Of a stretch of DNA of 64,000 bases, positions 21,251 through 31,664 are shown in pieces. The DNA is from Cerioporus squamosus (lineage: Eukaryota; Basidiomycota; Agaricomycetes; Polyporales; Polyporaceae). Under the pieces are notes generated by a model, which saw only the letters and a program-made list of their open reading frames with translations, searched no databases and was not told where the DNA came from. The DNA lies in NCBI GenBank assembly GCA_022592435.1, contig JABYQS010000178.1, forward strand, positions 1 to 64,000, written 5' to 3'. Within the stretch, counting starts at the first letter, position 1; each line of letters starts with the position of its first letter. A program made the position numbers and the translations under genes.

Positions 21251-24200
21251 CTACCGGTACTGGGCCGGGCGATTCAGCTGTCGGTTGTAGGCCTCCAGGG
21301 CCCTGCAACAGGAAGAAGTTAGTTCTGCAAAGATGTAGAGGAGCTATGGGGAAACTCACAACCAGACGCTCTTAGTGTGGGAGAACCAGTAATCCTCTTC
21401 GCTGCGATGGAGATCTGCGCGATCAAAGTCCCCAAGATTTGCGTACCATACCGAGCTGTACGCATTCTTGGGTAACCCACGCGGCGCGGCACGGCTGTCA
21501 TCAACCTTCGTGCTCACCATCCGGAGGCGAAAGCGATTTCCCCGACCCTTGGCGGTGAGCGCTGCAACCGCGTCCATTGCCCGGAACCAAAGAGTGACGG
21601 GGTCGGGGCGCCAGGACTTCCTTAGAAGGCGGTAACGCTTGACTCCATCCTCGGTCTCGGATTCGTCCGAGCTCATCCCATCGACACCAAAGGTCTCGAG
21701 CATAGCCAGGTGCGGTCTAAGGGGAGGGTATTTGGAGCAAGTCCTATGACGGCGGCGATACAGCTAGCGGCACATTTCATTAACACCGGGAGACTAGTAA
21801 CAAAGTTATCTGACAACTCACACTTATCTTGCGCTGATCACGGTTCGCTTGCTTCTTCATGTCGAGCTTCTGACCCTGCGTAAGGCCACGCTGGCGGTAC
21901 TTCTTGCGTAAAGTCCGGGTATGAGAAAGGAAGGCTGCGACGATTTCTTTCTCATTTTCGCACTCGTAGTCTCCGGTGGCGACAAAAGCGCTGGCGAACA
22001 CCACGGCGGCAGAGCGGTTCCATCGGTTGAGAGCACCCTTGGAAATATCGATGCGGAAATTGCTGACATCGCAGCAGTGGTCACGGGTTTTTGACTTCTC
22101 GAAAGCCGCGACTTCTTCCGGGGTAGCGATGGTGGATAGATGGAAGGGAGAATCAGGCTCCTCCCGATTCATCAAGATACGAGCATACTCCTGGACATCG
22201 TGCTGTATTCACAATGCTCGAGCCTGGATTGTACGGATCAGAGGTCGTAATGAACGTACGGAGAGTACCAGCTCAGCATCTGAGCGGTGCACAGGTGGGC
22301 CTTTCCGTTTAGGCTCAAAGTGGCCAGACTGGGTCTTGCATCCATCCCGAGATCCGCTTCCAGATGGGGATCCGCCTCGTCCTGGAGCTGATATGTTCCG
22401 TTCGACTGCCTTCAGCATGTCCATAACGCTACCCTGGAAGTCTCGCAATCCTTGAGCGAGAGCATCGATACCATGACGCAATTCGGCAACTTCGCCACGA
22501 GAAGCAGGAATGCTCTGCGAGGATTAAGTCATGCATCGACCGTATCACGAGAACAGAACTCACATATAGGTTTTCCCCGACATCTCCGTAAGAGCTTCGA
22601 AAACGCTCGCGCTCAGCAAAAGCGGCTTCCGCCTGACCCCTAGCATGCGGTCTGACAAGGTTGACACGGGAAGGAGGACGACTAGAGGAAGCTGCCGGAA
22701 CGGGCGTAGCCGAAGGTCCCACATGCGATTGCGGGTTCGGGAGTATGGGGTCAACATTCCGTCTCTTCTTGGCCCTGCGCCCATCCCGTCGGATAGCACT
22801 GCTGGCAGAGACAGTAGAGAGAGGAGAACCCGCCCGTTTCTGGCCTATCCCGGACCTGGAGCGGCATCAGTTGTGTCCGAACAGGGGAAGCAGTATAGGT
22901 GCTGACTGAGTGATATCTGACGAGAGACCCAGCGACCCATTAAGGGACCGCCTCATCGCACCTTGGCGATGGGATCTTCCTTGTATCCCTCTGAGGTACC
23001 GTCATCAGTGGAGTCGACAATGGCATCATAACAGTACCTTACCGATTAGGGAGGCCTACGACGGGTCTCGCGCCCGGAAGTGTGGTTGAAGCAGGTCCAC
23101 GTGTTCTCTCGCTGGGCGTAGTAGGCACGATATGCCTAAGCTACGTGAGTTCACATCGTATTGAGGGGTAGGAACAACGTACATAGTGAGCAACGCATCC
23201 TGCTGGATAGACATTCCCATCGTGGACCCGCTGGTCGATGTTGTTGGGGCTGTACCAGGTCCCACCATCGGCGCAGGAGTCTGAGGTGGGACCTTCCGGG
23301 GTATCCTCGAAGGTCCCTTTTTGCCACTGCTGGAGCTGGCGAAGTGGCTCAATCCTTGACTCCTAGAAGGTTGTCAGAAGATGCTCCATCAAGTGCGGAA
23401 GAACGTACGGAGCAACACGATTGGGGTGTATGTCGTCGATACTATATGACATCATAGACTCATCGTCTGAACTTCTGTCTCCAGAACTGTATCCGCTCTG
23501 CGAAAAGTCGACTTCACTGCTTCCGGTATAGCCGTCCTCATCGTCATCATCATCGTCCTCTTCTGAACGCATGTCTTCATCGTGGTAATCCTCCTGTGTC
23601 ATGACGTTCCAGTGAAGCCGGTCGTCGCCCGATTCCATCATTTCATCCTCGTCTATAAGAAATGTTCTGCCGCCAGTCGCACCCTGTAGGATCTTGAATA
23701 TGAATATAGGTAACCTTCACGCGGTCTATGGGGACAATGCCTACCTGTGGAACAAATTCCGGCTGCTGGTGGTGAGACGAGCCTGCCTGGCCAAATTCGA
23801 CATACGTCGGCTGCTGGGGGAAGCGTGAGGAGCCCAGTCGCGAGATGCAGAGGGGAATGTCTACTTGTGGGATGACCTCAGGCTGCCACTCGTTGTGAAG
23901 CGAGCCTGCTCGCCCGAACTCGACGTGAGTCGGCTGCTAGAAGAGTGAATACGAATAGGCGATGCACGGGGTAAACACCTACATGGGCAATGACGTCCGA
24001 CTGCTTGTGGTGAAGCGAGCTTGCCTGGCGAATTGGACATCTGTGAGTACCATAGCGCGATGTCATAGGGCAGCGCCTACCTGAACGGCCTCTGGCCACT
24101 GGTTGAGAGGCAAGTCTGCCAGACCGAACTCGACATACGTCGGCTGCTGGGATAAATGTGAGGACCTCGAATATCCACGCGTTGATAGAGAAAGTTCTAC

Positions 24201-25014
24201 CTGGGGCACGGCTTGCGGCTGGTGGTTGTGAGGCGAGTCTACCTGGCCGAACTGAGGCTGCTGTGAGTACAATCGCGCCAACGCCAAGGGAGACGGTTAC
24301 CTGGAAAGTGGCCTCCAACCGCTGGTTGTGAGGCAAGCTTGCCTGACCTGGTTCAACATAAGCTGGCTGCTGGGAGAAGCGTCAGGAGTTTGAACTCTGC
24401 CCACAATGCGGGGTAGAATGCCTACTGGTAGAATGCTTTCTCCTTGCTGGTTGTGATACCACAGTTGCTGGCTGTGCAGTGAGCCACTCAGATGAAACGG
24501 AACGTGGGCCTGTTCCGGGAAGAAGCGCGAGGTGCTCGCGAAAGCTTCCGGTGATGCTACAGGCCGATCATATCCAACATGAACGTGGTGGTCACTGGAG
24601 TATTGCGCCGCTGTGTCCTGGACCCCTGCTGGGGATAAGACGTTCTGTTTGGCCGACCATCCGAGCCCGAGTCCGCTGAAGGATGGCAGTGCTTGCTCTT
24701 GAGACGAGTGCTGGTAGCTATCGTAGGATGCGAGGAAGGGTTGGCTCGTAGGCGGTGGTATGGCCAATGATGAGGTTGTTGAGTGTGACAAGTCAGCCTG
24801 TAGCTGTGGGTTGAACCTGCCGGAAGAATCCTGGGATTTCACGTGAGACGCCGAAGCTTCCGAATCACCTTGCCACTGCTGTTTCGCTAATTGTTGCCAG
24901 TGCTGCCCTGTTGACACGACATCTACGTCTGAGGTCGCGAATCACCGTCGATAAGCTGCATTCCTAGGGGATACCTCCGAAAAACATACCTTCCATATGG
25001 CGGAGCTGTTCCAT
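21251..25014 (-). CDS. Large low-complexity protein with tandem mini-exons
   Basis: Start ATG at 25014 (MEQLRHMED) joins across a 67-nt intron to a Gln/Ser-rich exon (GQHWQQLAKQQWQGDSEASA). Seven short related exons follow (see repeat feature), then an acidic exon containing EEDDDDDDEDGYTGSSEVDF, a Ser/Pro exon (SSSSGKKGPSRIPRKVPP) and a tail reaching 23039. There the frame can either stop or splice via CG|GTAAGG across about 170 nt into SGIGQKRAGSPLSTV. Four further exons lead to LLRKSWRPDPVTLWFRAMDA and GLPKNAYSSVWYANLGDFD, with the stop at 21251. I favour one gene of roughly 20 exons, but two adjacent genes (23039-25014 and 21251-about 23029) are possible. The C-terminal block resembles a module I associate with Agaricomycete-specific hypothetical proteins; that link is from memory and weak. 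Confidence 0.6.
23745..24480 (-). repeat. Tandem array of seven related mini-exons
   Basis: Seven exons of about 55-70 nt, each followed by its own short intron, share one pattern. Examples read PTYVEFGQAGSSHHQQPEF, PTHVEFGRAGSLHNEWQPEV, PTYVEFGLADLPLNQWPEAV, QPQFGQVDSPHNHQPQAVPQ and PAYVEPGQASLPHNQRLEAT. A diverged member contains QASSLHHKQSDVIAH. The first, SQQLWYHNQQGESILP, is the most distant. Acceptors repeat as CAGCAG and donors as GTAG or GTAA. This is exon-plus-intron tandem duplication within one gene, producing a variable number of Pro/Gln/Val-Glu repeats in the protein. One copy has lost bases at its 5' edge and is not a multiple of three as drawn. Confidence 0.85.
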
Positions 25015-26267
25015 GCCTCTCCAAGCTGAGTGTCATGAGCATCTAGAGTCGTATAACTCGGTCAGGATAGCTTACTAGGAGTTATGATGTCCTGAGAAGC
25101 AGTTCCCGACCATGCAGAATGGAGGGCATAATTATCGCTCACTGTCACCGATGTCAGAAGGCATAAGACTGTACAGTGAGCTGCTGATGTGGCTTACCCG
25201 CACTTTCTTGCAGCTCGGGCTGCTGCGGAGAGTCTGGAGGCTGAGACATGCTTGATAGCAGATGGGTGCGATATGCGTCGAAGTCATTTTATATGCGGCA
25301 GAGAACAAAGGTCCATGGTCGAGCATTGCGATTGTATATTGCGGAAAGTACAAAAGACGATCTACACTCAACCAAAGGTGATAGAGAGCAAGCAGAAAAG
25401 AGCTCGAGGAGCGAGTCAAAGGCCTTTAGAGCGTGGGAAGGTGATGGCGGGAAAGAAGTCAGAAGGAGAGGAGGAAGTGTACGCAACTGAGCTTGAAGCC
25501 GCGAGCGGCATCATGAACGCTCAGGTCCCAAGGTTTCCAGCATGGAAAATCGAGACAAAGACCTCCGCGGCCATGGCGCAAACCGCTGCAAAGACCTGGC
25601 GCCGGCGCAGCGTGCCCGTTCGCATGGTTGAGGCGGCCGTTAGCACGCGGATGGGGGTGTGTGTCGACGAGGAGGATACAGAAGAGTCGGGCATGACGGG
25701 AAAGGGGACCGGGAAGATGAAGAGACACTGGGAAGGGTCGGACGGGCCACCTGGACACGGGACGCGGCCCCTCCTTCAGAACGCAGTCGCTGTGCGCGAC
25801 GTCGTAAAGGGCTATAAGACACCTCAGCAGGACTTCGCCAGTAGATGATGTGTAACGTACCTGCCGACGGTCTAGGGGGTAACTCTCGCTGGTACACCAG
25901 GAAGTCCTCCGTGTGACCCCAATCTTGCAGGCACGGTAGCACAACAGTAAGCCTGAACACTTCCGCCTATGCGATGAGGTCGCCCACGACCGTGTCTGCC
26001 CAAGCTTAACAGTCAGTCCTTCTGGGCAGTCGAGCTTGAAACTGGCAGAAACACAGACGTCGCTGTTTGCGGGAGGGTCGCTTGAGGTGAACAGATGCCG
26101 GTTTCGACGCTGTGACGCGAGCGCATTGCTGGTAGTCGAAATCAAATTGGGTGGACCTATCTGAGAGACGACAGAAACCAACTAGGGGTGGGTCACGGAG
26201 ACATCGCGTTGGAGCAAAGCACTGGCAAAGCACGAGTAGCGGGAGTTGGGGACCTAATCGATAATCT
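25015..26267. other. Upstream region with unassigned long open frames
   Basis: Open frames of 219 codons (25189-25848, plus) and 240 codons (25459-26181, minus) overlap each other. Neither shows a recognisable domain, coherent codon pattern or splice chain, and both may result from high GC content. The part nearest 25015 is probably the promoter of the large minus-strand gene. Confidence 0.4.
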
Positions 26268-26408
26268 GAGTCTCGCAACCAGACGTACCGCGCGCTCCCG
26301 CACGGTGCTGTCGGAGTCAAAAGCAGGACCTCGCCGCCTGCATTCTTTTTCGCTCTCCGCTTCCAATGTCTGAAAGCGTCAGTAACTAAACATCTGGTAA
26401 ACAAACTA
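26268..26408. mobile_element. 141-bp remnant made of both ends of the TIR family
   Basis: The left half (GAGTCTCGCAACCAGACG, then GCGCGCTCCCGCA and GGACCTCGCCG) matches the right terminus of the 4860-5430 element. The right half (GCATTC, TTTTTCGCTCTCCGCTT, CAGTAACTAAACATCTGG) matches its left terminus. The two termini are joined with no core, giving an extreme miniature in inverted orientation. The outermost bases are mutated (GAGTCTCG on one side, a TAGTTTGT equivalent on the other). The flanking 9-mers do not match, so it is an old or rearranged insertion. Confidence 0.75.
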
Positions 26409-26494
26409 TTGGGGACCGTATTTCTCACGCCTTCCTCGTGTTTACTCTCCACCCACTCGAAGCTCTCTCAACATTGAATATTCATTTGCTTTCT

Positions 26495-26575
26495 CGCTCT
26501 CTCTCTCTCTCTCTTCTCTCTCTTTCTCTCTTTATATAGATATAATACACACACACACACACACACCACACACAT
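26495..26575. repeat. Microsatellite (TC)n then (AC)n
   Basis: A TCTCTCTC tract interrupted by TTCTCTC and TTTATATAGATATAATA runs into an ACACACAC tract of about 20 bp. It is a simple sequence repeat, probably length-variable between strains. No gene function is implied. Confidence 0.9.
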
Positions 26576-27952
26576 TCTCACAGTCACTCTCCCTCGCGTC
26601 GCATTCCGCGAGGATGCTCCGTCGCGTCTCCTGCGTTTCTCATAAGAAGATCTGGGAAGTAAATCATACATCCTCGTGCTGATCTTGCTGTATACAGGTC
26701 AACATAGCCCTTTGAGATTCCTCGCCGCTGCCATCGTCGACGACTCATTGATCCCCGCTCGAGCAACCCTGTCGTGAGATTGACTACAACCTTCTCTCGT
26801 GAGTTCTCGTTTCGCGCACACCTCGCCTGACTTACTCTTCATGAGAGACATTCGCCGCCACGTTCCCCCACGTCCATCTGCTAGGCTACATCACGAATAT
26901 ATCGTACATGCCGCGGGTTCGCTGCCAAGAGCTCTGCATCTCAATTGCAAGGGGGTCGCCAGTGCTTCGCCTGCCTTTGATCGCCTCCTTGCACAGAAAC
27001 GCTTGTTTAGTATGATGGTTGGTCTGGGCAACACGCTTTTTGCTTCGAAGGGCACCGAGCTCCTTCTTGATAGGTAGACGCTCTCACCTGTTACCCAGCG
27101 GGTGCGCTCTCCCGCATCTGCATGGAGACATGTTATATTTGCTGACTTCGAGTCTACGGTTTTGGCTGCAGCAAGGACTTCAACCTCGTGCCTGGGTTTC
27201 AAGAGCGGCTTGCGCTGGACGGTGACCTGGCCGCAGCGCCTGGTGCTGAAGATTGGCACCCGGTCCTACACCTTCCATCTCGGCCGCAACCTCACTGCTG
27301 CTTGAATCCCGTCCGTCTCATGGCCATGACCGCCGCTACCTCTGCATGGCCTCTGGCCGACGCACTCTCCTTCCAACTCCATCTGCCTTAGCGACATGCA
27401 ACTACCACGTGAACACCCTTCCGGCCTGATGCACCTGCGCCAACTCGGTTCTTACTCGAGCAGGTCGTGCCTGCGTACATAAGACGCACCGGCGATTGCA
27501 TCCCCATCTTCTCGGAGCCGTCTCTTGTTTGCCAACAGTGTCCCAGGGCGGTACGTCTGTATATCACAGCGACCGTCCCACCCTGCACGTGACGACTCCA
27601 CACTTCGAGCCCCGACTACTCGCCCGGCCCTCTGACCATCGGACAGCGCGCGTAAGCCCTTCATGTCGTTGCAGATTGGCTGACGGACGCACTCACTGAC
27701 TACATAAACAGACTGGCGTTGAGAGGGTGCACTAGCAGTTGGAACGCGCTGCGGTCAGCGCGTTATGGAGACGAAGACAGGGACAGGGACAGGACGAATG
27801 GATTCGCTGGCGGGCTGCTCGGATTATCCTAGCTCGCACGATATAGCTTGTACACTCAGAGTCCGCATGTTGTATCCAACTCCTCAGCTCGAGTATATAA
27901 CTTCGCCTATTCTGGCAGCACGAATATCAGGCAGGTGCGACTTTTGCTATAG
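26576..27952. other. Poorly resolved region, possible small plus-strand gene
   Basis: Between about 26843 and 27305 there are coding-like stretches, for example FDRLLAQKRLFSMMVGLGNT with LFASKGTELLLD, then after a possible intron ending at 27173 either KDFNLVPGFQERLALDGDL or GFKSGLRWTVTWPQRLVLK. The competing frames downstream could not be reconciled and no family was recognised. The part from about 27890 to 27961 is the left flank of the large transposon and probably belonged to a small gene that it split. Confidence 0.3.
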
Positions 27953-27963
27953 GAGGCGTAGTA

Positions 27964-28207
27964 CTGTAGAGTTTCGACCGATGCGGTGCAGGCCCCAGCG
28001 GGGTGTGACCTGTAACCGCCCGCAGTCGCCGGAGCGGAGCGGAGGCGCCCAAAATTTGCCTGATTTGGCCTGCTAAACGCCCGAAAACCGAGCCAAAATG
28101 CGAAAATGGGGGCCCCAAAGGGGCCGTGACCTGTGACCTACAGCACGATGCGGTGCGGCGGAGGTCCCTGTGACCTGTGACGCGCCGCATCGGTCGAAAC
28201 TCTACAG
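27964..28207. mobile_element. 244-bp MITE with TA target duplication (Tc1/mariner-like)
   Basis: Perfect 23-bp terminal inverted repeats start CTGTAGAGTTTCGACC on the left, with its complement on the right, and TA dinucleotides flank both sides (27962-27963 and 28208-28209). The interior has three copies of a GTGACCTGT(G/A)AC motif and no coding potential. A TA duplication and length near 250 bp fit a Tc1/mariner-derived MITE. It is inserted exactly at the terminal TA of the 6.26-kb RecQ/DUF6589 element, so it arrived after that element and separates it from its left target-site duplication. Confidence 0.9.
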
Positions 28208-28483
28208 TAGTCTCGAAACCAGCCGTTCTAGGGCGCGTCCTGCCTCGACCCAAAAATGGCAAGGAAAACGGCAACAGGGACGAGACAGGACACAACCTAG
28301 AACGTCTGGTGACTTTCGTATAGGCGGGTGGGGGGTTCCGTCACGGCCGGGCATTTAGCGCCCAATCGTGTTGCTTGACAATGACAGCGACCACCCTTGC
28401 GACTCTCTCTGCGAGCTCTGCTCGTCCGCTCGCGCTCGCGGCCATGGACGAATATATTTTCTTCGATGCTCTCTGCTACCTGC

Positions 28484-31317
28484 ATGGACTCTGCTACCGC
28501 CGCCGCCACCGCCGCCGACTCCGACGTGCATGCCCGACGCGTCGCACATTCTGCCGACCTGCTGGACCGCGCTCGCGTCTGCGCTGTAGAGAAGCACGCG
28601 TACAAGTCAGAAGAACTACGCACGGAGATTGAAGACGCACTCGTGGAGGCTTGCGGGAAGAAGCCTTACGCTTGGCAGGTCGATGTCGCGGAGGCATTAT
28701 GGTTGGGACTGGACACTGCGGTCATTGCGGGCACCGGAGCTGGTAAGACCATGCCATTCGTCATGCCGCTCCTCGTAGACAAGACCAAGAAGAAGAAGGT
28801 TATCATCATCTCCCCCTTGAACGAGCTGGAGCTGGATCAGGTAGGTCTCGGATCCCATTTGCGCCCTGGCGGAATTGCTGAGGGAGAGGTGCTAAGGCTC
28901 GTAGATTCAAGGCGATGGAACTGACAGCCGCGGCGGTGAACGGTGATGTCTATGATATGAAGCTGCACAATGTGAGTATGGTATGTTCTATCCTGTCGTT
29001 CATTCACGCTGATATGGTCCAGGAAATTGTCGCCAACAAGTTCCGCGTCATCCTCACATCCCCAGAGATGTGCCTCAAGCACGCTTTCTTCTCCGCCCTC
29101 GTCCGATCTCCGGAGTTCATGTGTCACGTCCTCTACCTGGTCGTTGACGAGGCTCACTGTGTCACGCAGTGGGGTGACAGCTTCCGCAAGGGATTCTCGG
29201 AACTCGTCACCATGCGGAGTCACCTTGGGAGCCGTCGGCCATTCCTGCTCGTGTCGGCGACCCTTGCACCATTCATGCTCGCCGACGTCTTTACGAAGCT
29301 TGAGTTCAGCGCGGATACGACGTACATTGTCAACCTAGGGAACGACCGCCCGAACATCACCCTGATTGTGCATCGTATGAAGGCGGCGCAGTCCTCCCTG
29401 AATATCTTAGAGTTTCTTGTCCGTGATACCCAGCCTGGCTCGACCCTGCCCCGCGTAATCGTTTTCTTCAACACGCGCGATCTCGCATTCCAAGCATATC
29501 GCTATCTACAAGAGTGCGCTCCGAACGACGTCTTCCAGCAGATAGATTACTTGCGCGCGGGACGTAGCCGGAACGCACGGCGGCGTGTCATGCAGCACTT
29601 CCGGGAGCGCCGGGTCAACATCCTCTGTGCGACAGAGGCCGCAGGCATGGTGAGTCGTGCGCACAAGTCGGCATCCTCTGCTGGCCTCTGCTGATGCCCA
29701 TCCCAGGGTATGGATATCCCAGACATCGACATGAGCATTCAGTTCCTGGCCGCCAGTTCTCTCTCAGTCTGGATACAACGGGCAGGGCGTGCTGGACGGA
29801 CGGGGCAGCATGCCTTCGCTATCCTGCTCGTGGAACCGAGCATCTTTAATATCAAGTGTGCCTCCGCTCCGAGAGCAGCCGCCGCACAGCCGCCGCACGA
29901 CATCGCTACGCAAGTGGGAGCAAGTACGCAGCCGCACGAGGGGGAGATAGGCAGGGACAAGGCCACTAGCGGGACCATGTCAATAGGTGGCGCAAAGGGT
30001 AGGAAGCGTAAGAAGGCGGCCCCTGCTGTCCCGAAGGGAGGGAAGGGTACGCATACCGCCGCGGGATCGCAAACATCTGGAAGTGTCGCATCGCCGACAA
30101 GTGCGGCGTCGAAACCTCAGTCCAGATCGTCATCAGACGTCACGCCCGGTACCGCTTCGCCCACAGAGCCAGGTGCAACAGTGCTGCGCGGGCGGAAGAG
30201 TACCGCCGACGGAGACGTTGTCGAGTCCCAACCCCTACCAGAGCCTTCCGCAGCCGCGGAGTCATCGGTAGCTGCAGCAGAACTCGAGGACGGTGGTGCC
30301 AACATCGATAGAGCTCACACACTGTCCTCTACCGGTGCCGGCCCTGCTCCTCAGGGAGGCGGTCAACTCGAGTACAAGAAGAGAGCCGAAGATGGGATGC
30401 GCAGTTGGGCAGGTGCGGAGACATGCCGCCGCATCATCGCAGACGAGTATTTTGGCAACCCGCCGCGGCCCGGTAGGTGTCTATCTCTGACATCGGACGT
30501 ACTATGACAGCTTGCTAACCGGATATTCGTTGAAGCTCGCATGGCAGATCCGTCTCCGCACCCATGCTGCGACAACTGCGTCAAGGCAAAGTCCTCCAGG
30601 GGTGAACTGCTCACGGACGCGGAGGAACGTGTCCTCCAGATCATCAACTTGATCGCTGGGAGGGCAGACACTGGTCGTGAGGACGCAGATGAGGAGGATG
30701 ACGAGGACGGCGACAATGTGGCCGCAGAACTAGACGGTGACGACTTCACAGGAGATCTGGAGACCACAGATCCACAGCCCTCCACGGTGTCGCAATCCTG
30801 GCCCAACCGGCGCAGCGACCACCTCCTTCTGTGCCGGGCACGCCTTGTGCGGTGGCGCATCGAGACCTGGACTCAAACATACACGTACTGCGCGTTCAGT
30901 CATCTCGCTCTCCTTCCTGACAAGATCGTCACTTCACTTGCCACACAAGCCCGCCTCCAGAGTGTCTCCGACATCAAACGAGCTCTCCCTTTGTGGCCGT
31001 TTGCTGACGAGCATGGCGCAGAAATTCTCGAGCTTCTTGCACACATTGATATCCAGGTACAGCACCAGAAAGACGTCCAGAAGAAGGCAGCCGAGGAGGC
31101 CAAGGCTGCGAAGGTTGCCGAGAGGAAGGAGAAGCAGAACGAGGCGAAACGATTGAAGCGACAGAAGGAGAAGGAGAATAGGGATGTCTGGCGGATAGAC
31201 ACTCGGTACGCAGATTGCTCAGTGCCAGTAGACTCCGAGTTGCGAGGTGCGCAGCAGGCCACTCAGCCCTCATCGGTGCGGTGGGCCAAGGTGGTGACAG
31301 GATACAGCGCATCGTAG
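28484..31317 (+). CDS. RecQ-like DNA helicase encoded by the transposon
   Basis: ATG at 28484 (MDSATAAATAADSDV) to TAG 31315-31317, roughly 840 residues across five exons with introns near 28840-28896, 28972-29021, 29650-29706 and 30475-30537. Motifs in order: PYAWQ (motif 0), AGTGAGKT (Walker A), ILTSPEMCL, VVDEAHCVTQWGDSFRKG (DEAH box, motif II), LLVSATL (III), VIVFFNTRDLAFQAYRYL (IV), ILCATEAAGMGMDIPDIDM (V) and IQRAGRAGRTGQ (VI). A low-complexity insert follows, then CRRIIADEYFGN with PHPCCDNC, matching the zinc-binding region of RecQ proteins. The C-terminus is acidic, then lysine-rich (EAKAAKVAERKEKQNEAKRL). It should be an ATP-dependent 3'-5' nuclear helicase. In fungi similar proteins include telomere-linked helicases, but this gene sits inside a TIR element, so a role in transposition or repair of donor sites is inferred. 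Confidence 0.9.
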
Positions 31318-31664
31318 ATGATATAAGTACTGTATACATTCAGTCGGTCTGCGCGACAGTATAGTCAATCCAGTTGTCATCCTCGGGCTTGAACTCTCGC
31401 CTCTGCACCCGTTGCTTTGCCCATCGCCTATATGCCCTCCCATTCATCGATGCCTGCGTTCCTCGCCACATGACGTCCTTAGCCTTATCCTTGCTAGCAA
31501 GGCAACGCGCCGGCACTGCGACGTGCGCGTCAACTTCATGATACTTTTCCTGAAGCCGCGAGACGTCCTTCTCCTTCGCAGGGCTTGTATGCGATTTTCC
31601 GCGCGCACCGTGGTTGATCTCATGCTATAATGAACCGAAGGTGATTAGTTCGTGACAAACATGA

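Noticed and set aside
23745..24480. CRISPR-like periodicity
   Set aside because: The repeated units are diverged exons that keep coding frame and splice sites in a eukaryotic gene, without identical repeats and unique spacers.
25189..26181. Two long overlapping frames on opposite strands (219 and 240 codons)
   Set aside because: No domain, no splice chain and mutual overlap in GC-rich DNA; more likely spurious than a gene pair.
28484..31317. Reading the RecQ gene as a telomere-linked helicase marking a chromosome end
   Set aside because: No telomeric repeats are present, and the gene lies within TIRs and a 9-bp TSD, which fits a transposon better. Subtelomeric position cannot be excluded.
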